64,000 nt of DNA, from the NCBI GenBank assembly GCA_947652605.1, contig OX393577.1:7812868-7876867 (forward strand), read 5' to 3'. A model generated the notes under the pieces. The model did not search any database, had not been told where the DNA came from, and was given only the letters and a program-made list of their open reading frames with translations. A program made the translations under genes and the position numbers. Shown piece after piece: positions 35,531 to 46,949 of this stretch (positions within the stretch are counted from its first letter, which is position 1; each line of letters starts with the position of its first letter). The stretch comes from Elmis aenea. Lineage: Eukaryota; Arthropoda; Insecta; Coleoptera; Elmidae.

Positions 35531-36325
35531 TATACAAACTCTCCCAGAAAGGCTCTACATCAGTACCTATCATATTATACAGGGTGCACCACAACCCTGA
35601 GATTCTTCGATAGCTCCTTTATTAATGAAAATATCAAAAAATGTTTAATACAAATATTGTGCGAACTTATTTTCTTCATAACCTAAAATTATTTTCAAAT
35701 ATACAGGGTGTTTCGTTTGACCGGCACATATAAAAATTTAATTTTTTTAAATAGAACACCCTGTACATTTTTACATTTTTGGATTCTTCTTAAAATTTAC
35801 TTTAAAAAATGTAAAAAGTTATATGGGTCTTAAGTCAACCGTTTTCGTAAAATTTACATTTTTTGAAATTTTTGAGCAATACAGCACTTTCAATTTTTTT
35901 TAACATTAAAGTTGTTTTAAATAGCGGTAAAATTTCGTTTAAAATTTAGATTGACAATAGATTAATTAACACTTTGCGCTAGCTACATTTTAAAAATATT
36001 ATACAGGGTGTTTTTTACGCTTGGTCAAACTTGTGAAACTTTAAACATCTATAAGTAATTTTTCTTAAATGCAACACCCTGTATATTTTTACATTTTCTT
36101 GTAGAGAATTTAATTGTGTTTCGAAAATTATTAAGCATGTCCTATACCTAAAGTTAATATTTTTCGGGCTATCTCGATTTTTTTTAGTATTACTAAGGCA
36201 ATTAAAATATTTTAAAGTGGTCCGTGGACGTGTCGTAATTTTTCAAAGAATTTTTAAACAAAAGAATAAAAAGAGCTGCAACTTTAATTTTAGTCCAATA
36301 ATGTACCCCTTTTCCCCGAAATTTA

Positions 36326-36432
36326 TCATATAAATTGTTTAAAATTATATCCTTGTTCATGTTCTACGCACAGCCGTAGATGTTGTCTCAAAGACTCTAG
36401 CACTCTTGATAACATTTCGGGGGTTATACCAT
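36326..36432 (-). pseudogene. Inverted second copy of transposase C-terminus (left arm)
   Basis: The minus strand reads FNGITPEMLSRVLESLRQHL then RLCVEHEQGYNFKQFI, an alternative version of the same transposase tail as in the right arm, where it reads LESFRQGLRLGVEQGHN. The palindrome therefore joins two slightly different transposase 3' ends head to head. Confidence 0.75.
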
Positions 36433-36452
36433 TAAAAGCAACACAGCAAGTA

Positions 36453-36741
36453 ATGCAGTTGCCGAACACAAAATATCCTAATAGATGGATAGGGCGAGGT
36501 AGACCAATCTCCTGGCCACCTAGATCACCTGATCTCCTTACCCCTATAGACTTATTTTTGTGGGGACCCATAAAACAGGTATCAAGACCCCCCAACAACT
36601 GCTGAAGATGTGCAGAACAGGATTCGTGATGCTTTTGATGGTATAACCCCCGAAATGTTATAAAGGGAGCTAGAGTCTTTCAGACAAGGTCTACGGCTGG
36701 GCGTAGAACAAGGACATAATCTTTAACAATTTATACGATAA
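36453..36741 (+). pseudogene. Transposase C-terminal fragment (loop of copy 1)
   Basis: Plus-strand fragments read NRWIGRGRPISWPPRSPDL, TPIDLFLWGPIKQV, AEDVQNRIRDAFDGITPEML, stop, then RELESFRQGLRL and a stop at 36,739-36,741. The PRSPDLTPIDLFLWG block carries the third catalytic aspartate of IS630/Tc1/mariner-type DDE transposases. There is one frame slip inside SPDL-LTPID and another after KQV. The N-terminal two thirds are missing. Confidence 0.8.
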
Positions 36742-37491
36742 ATTTCGGTAAAATGGGTTACATTATTAGCCTAAAATTAAAGTTGCACCTCTTTTTATTC
36801 TTTTGTTTAAAAATTCTTTGAAAAATTACAACCTACGTCCATGGCCCACTTTAAAATATTTTAATTGCCTTAGTAATTAATACTAATAAAAATCGAGATA
36901 GCTCGAAAAATATTAACTTTAGGTAAAGGACTTGCTTAATAATTTCGAAACACAATTAAATTCTCTACAAGAAAATGTAAAAATATACAGGGTGTTGCAT
37001 TTAAGAAAAATTACTTATCGATGTTTAAAGTTTCACAAGTTTGACCAAGCGTAAAAAACACCCTGTATAATATTTTTAAAATGTAGCTAGCGCAAAGTGT
37101 TAATTAATCTATTGTCAATTTAAATTTTAAACGAAATTTTAACACTTTTTTAAATAACTTTAATGTAAAAAAAAATTGAAAGTGCTGTATTGCTCAAAAA
37201 TTTCAAAAAATATAAATTTCACGAAAACGGTTGACTTAAGACCCATATAACCTTTTACATTTTTTAAAGTAAATTTAAAGAGGAATCCAAAAATGTAAAA
37301 ATGTACAGGGTGTTCTATTTAAAAAAATTAAATTTTTATATGTGCCGGTCAAACGAAACACCCTGTATATTTGAAAATAATTTTAGGTTATGTAGAAAAT
37401 AAGTTCGCACAATATTTGTATTAAACATTTTTTGATATTTTCATTAATAAAGGAGCTATCGAAGAATCTCAGGGTCGTGGTGCACCCTGTA

Positions 37492-38653
37492 TACCTAATA
37501 TAAAAGTATAATCTCAAATTTTACAGGATGTCCACCTATTGTGTATTTCCTTTATATCTGGTTTAAAAAATTAAAATGAATATTTAGCAACAACATTTGT
37601 CGGAGAGTTTGAGTTCCATAACTTTTTACTTTAAATACAATACGCTGCATGAACTTTAATTTTTGATTCTAAAAGAAATGGTTTATCAAAAATGTATGAT
37701 GTTCATCATATCAAAAATCAATCGTTTTGGCGTTAAGTTTTTTTAGTCCATTAAGCAACATCTTAAACATAAATGAAGTTTTTAAATAAAAATCCCTGTA
37801 TTTGTTACATATTGTTGTAGATAATTTAATCCTACTTAGAAAACTATACGGTCATTTATTTAAAACCATTATTTGTTGATTATTTGCTTTTTTACACATG
37901 TTTATTGTATTAAAAATTGTCTTGTATAGTTGTCTCGTATAGTTTTGCATTGTAAAATGTTATTTAATATTTATAAAATTATTAAAGAATTTATAACTTA
38001 CTTGCAATGACAATAAAATATTAACTAAAAATATCATAATTTTTGTCCTACAATTAAACAATTGTTTATAACATCGTTCTGGAGTTAAAAAAGAGTACAA
38101 CATTATAACAACTAATTTAATTTAGAAAAGATGGGGCTTACGCTTGATCTTGAAAGCAACGGGAGAAAATCGTTTACTTTTAGTTTTTTCTATCAATCTA
38201 TCGTTGTGGCGTTTGTTTTGTTTAGTCCATTAAGCAACATTTTAACCATAAATAAAGTGTTTAAATAAAAAAGCCTGTATTTGTTACATATTGTTGTAGA
38301 TAATTTAATCTTACTTAGAAAACTATACGGGTGTTGTTATTTGACTTAAATTAATATTTGTCTAGTGGACAATGTAATAGAGTATTTTTTACTGCAGTAT
38401 TTTTCGTTTAAGAATTACACTTTTTTTAGCAAATATAATTTGTTGATTTGTAACATCTGCACACTGCACAGTTAAATAATAATCATTTATTGTGTTAATC
38501 ACAAGATATAGAGTATGTGTTGTAAATGCGTGCTTAACGTATTATTCCCAAACGTTTACTTTAAGCTTTTGCCATAAATCTATCAAAAAATATTGATAAG
38601 TTACTATAACCTTGCTTCTGAAACGTATTTGCATTTTTGATTGACAAGGGAAG
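37492..38653. repeat. Right interior of the foldback element, with duplications
   Basis: About 140 bp is present twice in direct order (37,709-37,851 and 38,190-38,330; TTTAGTCCATTAAGCAACAT ... AGAAAACTATACGG). Between the two, 37,917-38,142 is a degenerate direct copy of 38,934-39,152 in the right arm (ATTGTCTTGTATAGTTG ... GATGG-GCTTACG). No protein-like frame was seen. Confidence 0.7.
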
Positions 38654-40183
38654 TAAAGTATAAATGAAACATTAATGGTAACAAGAATTCACAATAAATA
38701 CCATTTTATACATAACGCGTGTTGTTTTATTTACTTTCTACACCCTTAACAGCTGATCTAAACCTAGAGTTTTACGCAAAACGACGTGAAGTAGTCCTCC
38801 ACAAAGATTTGACGATCACGAGCCCAAACATCAAATAAGCCGCTTACCGTAGATAAAAAAACTAGATCTAAGGTAATAAGCATCTAATTACTCGTATATT
38901 ACCAGTGGGGTATGTCACAGATTATTGTCTTGTATAGTTGACTCGTATAGTTTTGCACTGTAGAACGTTATTAAATATTTATAAAATTATTAAACAATTT
39001 AAAACTTACTGACAATAACAATAAAATATCATAATTTTTGTTCTGCAATTAAACAATTGTTTATAACTTCGTTCTGGAGTTAACAATAAAGAGTAGGTAC
39101 AACATTATAACAATTAATTTAATTTAGATACCTAAGATGGTGCTTACGTGTCACCTTGGCAGCACCGGGTGAAAATTGTTTATAACTTCGTAATGGAGTT
39201 GGCACAAAATTTTATTTTTACGGCACAAAATAGCACAAAATTAGCACAAAATTATGGCATAAACAAATTTTAATTCAGACAAGGTGGTGCTTACGCGTCA
39301 CCTTAGCAGCACCGGGTAAAAATTGTTTATAACTTCGTTATGGAGTTGGCACAAAATTTTATTTTTACGGCACAAAATAGCACAAAATAAGCACAAAATT
39401 ATGGCATAAACAAATTTTAATTCAGACAAGGTGGTGCTTACGCGTCACCTTAGCAGCACCGGGTGAAAATTGTTTATAACTTCGTTATGGAGTTGGCACA
39501 AAATTTTATTTTTACGGCACAAAATAGCACAAAATTAGCACAAAATTATGGCATAAACAAATTTTAATTCAGACAAGGTGGTGCTTACGCGTCACCTTAG
39601 CAACCTCGAGTGAAAATTGTTTATAACTTTTTTCTGGAGTTGGCACAAAATTTTATTTTTACGGCACAAAATAGCACAAAATTAGCACAAAATTATGGCA
39701 TAAGTTTTATTATGATTGGAGAAAGTGGTGCTGCCAAGGTGACGGACCTGAAAAACGAGGCCCTTGTAAAAACGGTTTCCCCTATGTTAAACGCCTATGC
39801 AAGTTGCAAACATTTAGTTATAAGATAACAGATATACCAAAACTTTTCAAATCATAGCGCTATTGCAGGGGTTTCGTTTTTCTAGTTGTTCTCCGGAACC
39901 GTTCAAGATTTTTTCAAAAACTTTGCATCATTTTACTTGCAAAGGATGCGCAAATCGGTAAATAGAAGCTTTTCGATTTTATCTCTTACGGTTTCATAGC
40001 CAACGCGAACTCAAAAATTACTTTTATTATTCAACCTTTCAGTTTTTCCACTATTTTTCCGAATGAAATGGCCAGTGGCAAGTATAACTCTGCAAAACAT
40101 TTAGTTTTGATGTTCTTGATGTTCTTGATGCAATAAACACAGCGTTGATCAGATTCTAGCGACAACATATCGTAACCTTTCCT
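38654..40183 (-). repeat. Right long inverted arm
   Basis: Mirror image of 33,016-34,415, with the same order of blocks: the GAATTCACAATAAATACC segment, the 119-bp and 147-bp units, and the end block GATCAGATTCTAGCGACAAC. It has an extra segment of about 144 bp with TAAACGCCTATGCAAGTTGC that also exists in the miniature copy at 52.3 kb, so the left arm probably lost it. Confidence 0.85.
39150..39710 (-). repeat. 147-bp tandem array, right arm (about 4 units)
   Basis: The reverse-complement landmark GTGAAAATTGTTTATAAC ends at 39,186, 39,333, 39,480 and 39,627, again exactly 147 bp apart, with the diverged unit 119 bp away at 39,067. Units hold GGTGGTGCTTACGCGTCACC and TTTTACGGCACAAAATAGC. Confidence 0.9.
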
Positions 40184-41149
40184 GGTGAGCAGACATACAT
40201 AGACAAGAAAATTAATTATCCAAAGGGCTTTTTAGAAACCAACATTTTATTGAGAGTTGTCCATATACGATAACTAAAATTTATAGTATTTCAAAACCGG
40301 GATACAATAGTCCTGAAAATACATCTTGGTGACATCGGGGCATCGGCACATTGAACTAAAAATAGGGACAATCTCGAAAAATTGGGTCACCCTAGTAAAT
40401 TATTGCGCCCTTTTAATGAAGCTATTTGAATTATTAGAAAAAATTCAAATCTAAAAAGGTATCTACCGAAACTGTTAACGCTACGGTTATAATTTAAATT
40501 TTTTTTATACCCGTTTAAAAAAAAAAAATATCAGGTCTCTACAAAGATTCAAAACAATTTATGAGTTTTTTCATCTGTGTTAATATGTTGCAATAAAGAT
40601 GTAATTTAAAATTTGATAAATCTATTATAGAAAGGTCTCACCAAGCAGTTCAGGTCTGGACATTGTAAAATAGTAAATAAATAGTATTAACAACTGACTT
40701 TGGTATTTAAATTAATAAATTAGTTAGTAACATAAGTAGTGTAACATGCAAAGATTTAATTTAATATTTGATGCTAGTAATTTGCGAACATGTTTGATGA
40801 CAGTTAATAGTTTCAGTTCGAACATTCCCACGATTTCTGTAGTGATACACAACAACTTAAAGTGATATGCACTTCACCCCAACGAATACACTTTGCAGAT
40901 GCTACTTTTCACACCCTCTATGCAAGTGTGAGAATTTTATTTCAAGTGCATTACGCACTTGTCGCACTACACTATGCATTAGGTCAAGATAAATATTGAG
41001 GTGCGAACCCTAGGCCTTTTAATGCTCTAAATAAAAATTAAATCCAGAAATTAATAGTTTTACCATTATATTAAAATTAAGAAAAACGTCATTTCAAGAA
41101 ATAAACAGCAATATTATTGATGCAGATCATTTTGAAAAAAAAGAAACAT
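40184..41149. other. AT-rich stretch, nothing recognised
   Basis: A run of A lies at 40,518-40,529. No other feature was recognised. Confidence 0.4.
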
Positions 41150-41627
41150 AATTAAAAATTTTATTTTTTCAAAGCCGACTATTTTAATTCTATCTAATAT
41201 AGTACATGATTACCTACAAATTATCATAAAAACAGCAATAAGTCAAGAAATATTAGTTTTAGACAAAGAACACCCTGATTATTTTTATAGACAATTAAAT
41301 CACCTATACGAAAATGTAAAAAAGTACAGGGTGTTCTATTTAAAAAAAATTACTTAATTGTGTTTAAAATTCGGCTAAATTGATGCAACAAAACAAACAC
41401 CCTGTGTATTATACAAAAAATTTAACTATTCAGGAAGCACTATCAGAGTATTGTTAACGAAACTTCCAATAAATTTTACACCAAATTCATTAAATTGTTA
41501 AATATGAATATTTTGTGAAAGATCTGTTTTCGTCAATATTTTCAAAGAAACGCAAATAACTCAAAACGATTAATTTTAGGCACAATGACTTCAACAAATT
41601 TTGTTCTAAGAATTTGATTTTATTCTA
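41150..41627. mobile_element. Diverged relic of the palindromic Tc1/mariner family
   Basis: Contains ACAGGGTGTTCTATTTAAAA (41,327) and AACACCCTG (41,270, 41,397) in the same relative positions as the internal blocks of copies 1 and 2, plus AAATATTAGTTTTAGAC, which recurs at about 56,630. It is older than copy 2, which inserted beside it. Confidence 0.5.
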
Positions 41628-42375
41628 TACAGGGTGCACCACGACCCTGAGATTCTTCGATAGCTCCTTTATTAATGAAAATATCAAAAAATGTTTAATA
41701 CAAATATTGTGCGAACCTATTTTCTACATAACCTTAAATTATTTTCAAATATACAGGATGTTTCGTTTGACCGGCACATATAAAAATTTAATTTTTTTAA
41801 ATAGAACACCCTGTATATTTTTACATTTTTGGATTCCTCTTAAAATTTACTTTAAAAATGTATAAGGTTATATGGGTCTTAAGTCAACCGTTTTCGTAAA
41901 ATTTACATTTTTGTGAAAATTTTGAGCGATACAGCACTGTCAATTTTTTTTTTACATTAAAGTTATTTAAAAAAGCGGTAAAATTTCGTTTAAAATTTAG
42001 ATTGACAATAAATTAATTAACACTTTGTGCTAGCTACATTTTAAAAATATTTTACAGGGTGTTTTTTACGCTTGGTCAAACTTGTGAAACTTTAAACATC
42101 GATAAGTCATTTTTTTTTAAATACAACACCCTGTATATTTTTACATTTTCTTGTAGAGAATTTAATTGTCTTTCGAAATTATTAAGCATGTCCTATACCT
42201 AAAGTTAATATTTTTCGAGCTATCTCGATTTTTATTAGTATTACTAAGGCAATTAAAATATTTTAAAGTGGGCCATGGACGTAAGTCGTAATTTTTTAAA
42301 GAATTTTTGAACAAAAGAATAAAAAGAGCTGCAACTTTAATTTTAGGCTAAAAATGTACCCCATTTTACCGAAAA

Positions 42376-42663
42376 TTATCGTATAAATTGTTCAAGATTA
42401 TGTCCTTGTTCTACGCACAGCCGTAGACCTTGTCTGAAAGACTCTAGCTCCCTTTATAACATTTCGGGGGTTATACCATCAAAAGCAACACGAATCCTGT
42501 TCTGCACATCTTCAGCAGTTGTTGGGGTGTCTTGATACACCTGTTTTATGGGTCCCCACAAAAATAAATCTATAGGGGTAAGATCAGGTGACCTAGGTGG
42601 CCAGGAGATTGGTCTACCTCGCCGTATCCATCTATTAGGATATTCTGTGTTCGGCAACTGCAT
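42376..42663 (-). pseudogene. Transposase C-terminal fragment (loop of copy 2)
   Basis: The minus-strand frame reads NTEYPNRWIRRGRPISWPPR, SPDLTPIDLFLWGPIKQVYQ, DTPTTAEDVQNRIRVAFDG and ITPEML, then an in-frame stop (42,454-42,456). It continues in the same frame with RELESFRQGLRLCVEQGHN to a stop at 42,376. It is cleaner than copy 1, with no frame slip in SPDLTPID. The aspartate of TPID is expected to be catalytic. The apparent start ATG lies at the palindrome junction, not at a real N-terminus; the HTH domains and the first two catalytic acids are missing. Confidence 0.85.
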
Positions 42664-42689
42664 TACTTCCTGTGTTGCTTTTAATGGTA

Positions 42690-42793
42690 TAACCCCCGAA
42701 ATGTTATCAAAAGTGCTAGAGTCTTTGAGACAACATCTACGACTGTGCGTAGAACATGAACAAGGATATAATTTTAAACAATTTATACGATAA
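42690..42793 (+). pseudogene. Inverted second copy of transposase C-terminus (right arm)
   Basis: Plus strand reads NGITPEMLSKVLESLRQHLR and LCVEHEQGYNFKQFIR, stop: the same variant found in the left arm of copy 1. Confidence 0.75.
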
Positions 42794-43540
42794 ATTTCGG
42801 GGAAAAGGGATACATTATTGGACTAAAATTAAAGTTGGAGCTCTTTTTATTCTTTTGTTTAAAAATTCTTTGAAAAATTACGACTTACGTCCATGGCCCA
42901 CTTTAAAATATTTTAATTGCTTTAGTAATACTAATGAAAATCGAGATAGCTCGAAAAATATTAACTTTAGGTATAGGACATGCTTAATAATTTCGAAAGA
43001 CAATTAAATTCTCTACAAGAAAATGTAAAAATATACAGGGTGTTGCATTTAAGAAAAATGACTTATCGATGTTTAAAGTTTCACAAGTTTGACCAAGCGT
43101 AAAAAACACCCTGTATAATATTTTTAAAATGTAGCTAGCGCAAAGTGTTAATTAATCTATTGTCAATATAAATTTTAAACGAAATTTTACCGCTTTTTTA
43201 AATAACATTAATGTAAAAAAAAATTGAAAGTGCTGTATCGCTCAAAATTTTCACAAAAATGTAAATTTTACGAAAACGGTTGACTTAAGACCCATATAAC
43301 TTTTAACATTTTTTAAAGTAAATTTTAAGAGAAATCCAAAAATGTAAAAATATACAGGGTGTTCTATTTAAAAAAATTAAATTTTTATATGTGCCGGTCA
43401 AACGAAACACCCTGTATATTTGAAAATAATTTTAGGTTATGTAGAAAATAAGTTCGCACAATATTTGTATTAAACATTTTTTGATATTTTCATTAATAAA
43501 GGAGCTATCGAAGTATCTCAGGGTCGTGGTGCACCCTGTA

Positions 43541-45704
43541 TAATAAACCAAATATGAAGGAAACATGCGTTAGGTGGACACCCTTTTTATTTGTAACTGA
43601 CTACCTAAATACTACAAACTATATTGTTTTTTTATTCGCAATGGCAAACAATTGATTAAATTAGATTAAAAATAAATGAATTACAGACGTTTAGGGTTAT
43701 TCCTTAAATTATAATAAAATAGGTTATGAAATAATAATAAAAGGTTCTGCAAAAAATATGAACAAATTTGCAATTCTTTCGGTATTCTTGAAAATGAATA
43801 TAAAAAATCATCTTTTAAAGATAGATATGTTTAAGCTTTTGAAGATCACTACAGAAGAAATAGTAGTTGCTGTAACAATTTTTTATCGTGATATTTGAAA
43901 CTTTTAGTAAAAAGTACTTTTTTATTATAATTTCAAAAAATAAAGCTTAACGTTTTCAGAAATTTAAAAAAATGTTATCCATGTTGCAACGTTTACAGTT
44001 AATGCATTAAAAAACTTTATATTTAAGTAGATTTAAAGATTGGACTTTAGATAAAAACTGATCCATGACTAATTTACTTTCCTAGAATCTGGTTTTTACT
44101 TTTAACGGTCCACTGTTATAATTACTGTTACATGTAAGCAGGTAACGAAAGCGATGATGTTGTGACACAATTCGATTATATACAAAAAAAGTCACCATTT
44201 CGATTTTTATTTCAATTGAAACAAAGGGTATTACGTATCTACTGCAAAGAAAAATATATTTTATGAAATAGATGTGGCATAAAATTTAAAGAATGTATTT
44301 AACATTCTTTCAATTAGGAGAAATAAAACCAGTGCTGACAGGGAGTATTAAAATTTTAAATGCCTTTAATAATTTTTATATTCAGCACCGAGGAATTTAT
44401 AAAAGATTTGTTTGAGTTGTAAAAGTTGGGCTGTTCTGGAACGACGGTGGCTGATGTAAAATATCCATTAAATTTCTCGCGAATTAACCAGATCCAATTA
44501 AAAATTGAGTGCTTTTTCATTTCGCGCTAAATTCTATGGAAGTTGAAATGAAATAAAACGGGAATATTTTACTAATTATAACCGGGCTGTCAGTAATCCT
44601 CTAATGGCAAAATCGTGCAATGATTTTATATCATATCTGATTCCAAAATTTTACATTTCGTGCAGACAAGTTTTATATAAATATTAAATAAATACGTTAC
44701 ATTATACCAAATGCATTCGTGTTTGACGGGCGGATTTAAGTGAAATCAATTTAAGCTAAATGCATGGTCTACTTGATAATTTATTTGACGAACTTAATTG
44801 CTCCACAACGTGATATATAACCAGGTTTAAACGTTGCTATATTCATTTGTATGTAGTAAATTTGGACGTCGCTCTGTAGCACCATTTAATTTTTAAATCA
44901 GATTATATTTTGATTACCTACTTCCTCAAAATGTGGAATAGAATGTGATAATTTTAAATTCAGAAAGACTTTATGTTTGTCTAGTACAAAATTTCACAGA
45001 AACCTGATGAAATGTTAACATTCTAATTAAAAAAATCTTTGTACTTATCTACTAACAACATGTTATCAAAAATATTTTGCACAAACTAATGAAAGTCAAA
45101 AAACGCAATAAATTAAAAATGTTTCAAAATGTATTCGTAAACAAATATTAGCTTTAAAGTTATAAAATGTCAACGGCTTGACAAGGTATACACAGTTTTA
45201 AGGTTTTCAATAAACTTTTTGTAAGACTCAGAAGATGTAGTAAAAATGTATGCTGTGAATTACAAAATAATAAGTAGCAAAAAACACATCTTTTAGTTTT
45301 ATTAAAAACAAATAAAAAAATTGTTGTAAATTATTAGCTGCTCCTGATTTTTCAATGCACGGTTTTAAGGAATACAAATGCTCATGTTAAACTAGGTACT
45401 AAATATAAAATAGCTTTCAATATTTACAACAATTTTTTACTGTCTGCAAAATTTAAAAAATCCGTTATATGATTATGTTGTAAGTTGTAAGCAATATGTT
45501 GCTCTTTAGAGAAATCTCTAAATTATTTCAATTTACAAAACACAAAAACATATCACTTTCTTTTAACCATAACTGTTGTAAAATTCTGTAGAAGCAAACT
45601 TACGTTATAAAAAGATAATTATTTAATATACATAATTGCAATGTAAACAAATAAGGATTTTTAACATTAGTTCAGGATTCAGGTTGTTAAATTTGTTTAA
45701 GACA
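43541..45704. other. AT-rich stretch, nothing recognised
   Basis: About 2.1 kb. A GGTGGACACCC at 43,573 resembles AGGATGTCCACC at 37,525 in inverse orientation and may be the end of another small repeat. No coding signal was found. Confidence 0.35.
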
Positions 45705-45930
45705 GTGATTCTCAACCTGTGGGGCGCGCCCCCTACAGGAGACGCGAAGTATCAAAAGGGGGCGCAAAGAAAATTGGAAATCGAAAGCAAAACTATGTAT
45801 TAAAACAACAAAACAACCAAAAACATAATAGGACCCATATTAAAAATGACAGCAGTAACCATTGGTGTAGTTATGGGGGCACTAGGGGGGCTAAGTGCCC
45901 CCTGAGCCTGCCATTGCCTCCCTAGTTTAG
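45705..45930 (+). mobile_element. hAT-like terminus and nearby G-rich repeat
   Basis: ACAGTGATTCTCAACCTGTG followed by GGGCGCGCCCCC is very close to the CAG-GGTTCTCAACCTGTGG start of SPIN/hAT-type transposons. At 45,861 a second block, CATTGGTGTAGTTATGGGGG, with an inverted GGGGGCACTAGGGGGGC / TAAGTGCCCCCT patch resembles other MITE ends. No 8-bp duplication was identified. Confidence 0.4.
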
Positions 45931-46017
45931 TTGAATGACTCAGATTCAGTAATTTGTTGATTATCAACATTGAAAGTGAAACTGTAAAAAAACTGCATCC
46001 CGAAGAAATTTTTGCTG

Positions 46018-46209
46018 AATTTATTTCCGGAGGAAACGGGAAGACAAATTTTAACTTAGTCCAAATTCAAACTGAAGAAGCGATTTGAACGTACTGGGCA
46101 TGTGGATTATGAAAAAACTGATCGCCGGAAGAATACTTCCAATGAAGAAAATGAATTTTTGGTGTTGACGAGTGTTGTTGAAGATACCCATAATAGTACC
46201 CAACAATAA
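46018..46209 (+). pseudogene. Tc1/mariner-type transposase N-terminal HTH fragment
   Basis: The frame reads LFPEETGRQILT, stop, KFKLKKRFERTGHVDYEKTD, then RRKNTSNEENEF and LVLTSVVEDTHNST up to a stop at 46,207-46,209. RFERTGHV-Y---DR...NE---VL-SV-ED-H-ST is the paired helix-turn-helix region of the insect transposases whose C-terminus carries the PRSPDLTPID block seen in the loops of copies 1 and 2. Most of the catalytic region is deleted. Confidence 0.65.
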
Positions 46210-46523
46210 ACCATATCAATTTGCTATTGTAAAGTAAAATTTATTTTGGAAATGCAATAATTCAAGAAATAAATGACAAGTTTTTAACGTTAGTGAAGTG
46301 AACAGTCAGTTTTTTCGATTTCCACGGCACACTATTTGCTTCAACGATTAGAAGAAAAAATGTCGAATGTCTCGAAAAGTATGAGTTTTGGGTATAGGAC
46401 AACAACAACAACAAAAAATGAAGCTGTCTTAAAGACGAATTCGATGACATAAGAAAATAAAAAGGTTTGCATTTAAATTGAGTTACGAGCTTTTGAAAAT
46501 TATGGAATTTGCCACCTATTTAC

Positions 46524-46534
46524 GAACACCCTGT
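46524..46534. mobile_element. CACCCTGT terminus, probable right end
   Basis: ACGAACACCCTGTGTG is a right-end-like sequence 315 bp after the HTH fragment, so it may be the 3' end of the same deleted element. No left CAGGGTG was found. A second such end (CTCACCCTGTATATG) lies at about 46,938. Confidence 0.35.
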
Positions 46535-46949
46535 GTGCGCGATTTAAACTTTTTCATATCAAGCGAATAGAGCAATGTTTTCTGCATCTCCTTACCAAGT
46601 TACAACTCTGTTCTTCAAAAAATAACTTAAGGAGAATTTTTTAAAATAAGGCTCAAAACATTGAAATATTTTGAAAATTATTTTTTTTTTTAGTGACAAC
46701 AGTGCATAAAAACCTGTAGTATTTTATATTGATGCAAAGCTAGAATAAAGGCAGTCAAAAATATTAAATAAAAAATGGGGTGTTGTATTTGAAATTTAAA
46801 AGTTGCTATTAGTTCCAGAGAGGTATATTTGAAAATATTTTTATCGTGTTTAAAAGAAAAAACTGTATGAAATAGCATTTGAATCAACTTTCAATCTCAA
46901 ACCGTTTAGCCACAATCGACTGATCCCGCACTAATGACTCACCCTGTAT

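Larger units (their letters stand above)
35580..37489. mobile_element. Palindromic Tc1/mariner-type element, copy 1
   Basis: Starts CAGGGTGCACCAC, ends GTGGTGCACCCTG, TA on both sides, 1,910 bp. The arms (about 35,580-36,435 and 36,636-37,489) are near-perfect reverse complements, including internal CAGGGTGTTTCGTTTGAC blocks, and surround a loop of roughly 200 bp that encodes the last catalytic block of a transposase. A second copy in opposite orientation is at 41,630-43,538. Confidence 0.9.
33016..40183. mobile_element. 7.2-kb foldback-type element with long inverted arms
   Basis: Both ends read AGGGA(A/G)(A/G)GTCACGATATG or its complement. The left arm is 33,016-34,415 and the right arm 38,654-40,183. 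Over the 147-bp arrays, mirrored positions add up to the constant 73,066, so there is no indel between arms there. The right arm holds about 144 bp (near 39,750-39,890) missing from the left. The interior carries a MITE (34,862-35,530), a 1.9-kb palindromic element (35,580-37,489) and local duplications, but no transposase of its own. Long TIRs with internal tandem repeats resemble Foldback/Galileo-type elements; the superfamily is not established. Confidence 0.7.
41630..43538. mobile_element. Palindromic Tc1/mariner-type element, copy 2
   Basis: 1,909 bp, the same structure as copy 1 with identical end sequences (CAGGGTGCACCACGACCC and its complement) and TA on both sides, but the asymmetric loop is in the opposite orientation. 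Arms are roughly 855 bp. It lies about 1.4 kb outside the right end of the foldback element. Confidence 0.9.

Noticed and set aside
42548..42690. Plus-strand frame MGPHKNKSIGVRSGDLGGQE opposite the transposase
   Set aside because: It is the antisense shadow of the PRSPDLTPID block; only the part after 42,690 is genuine transposase, from the inverted arm.
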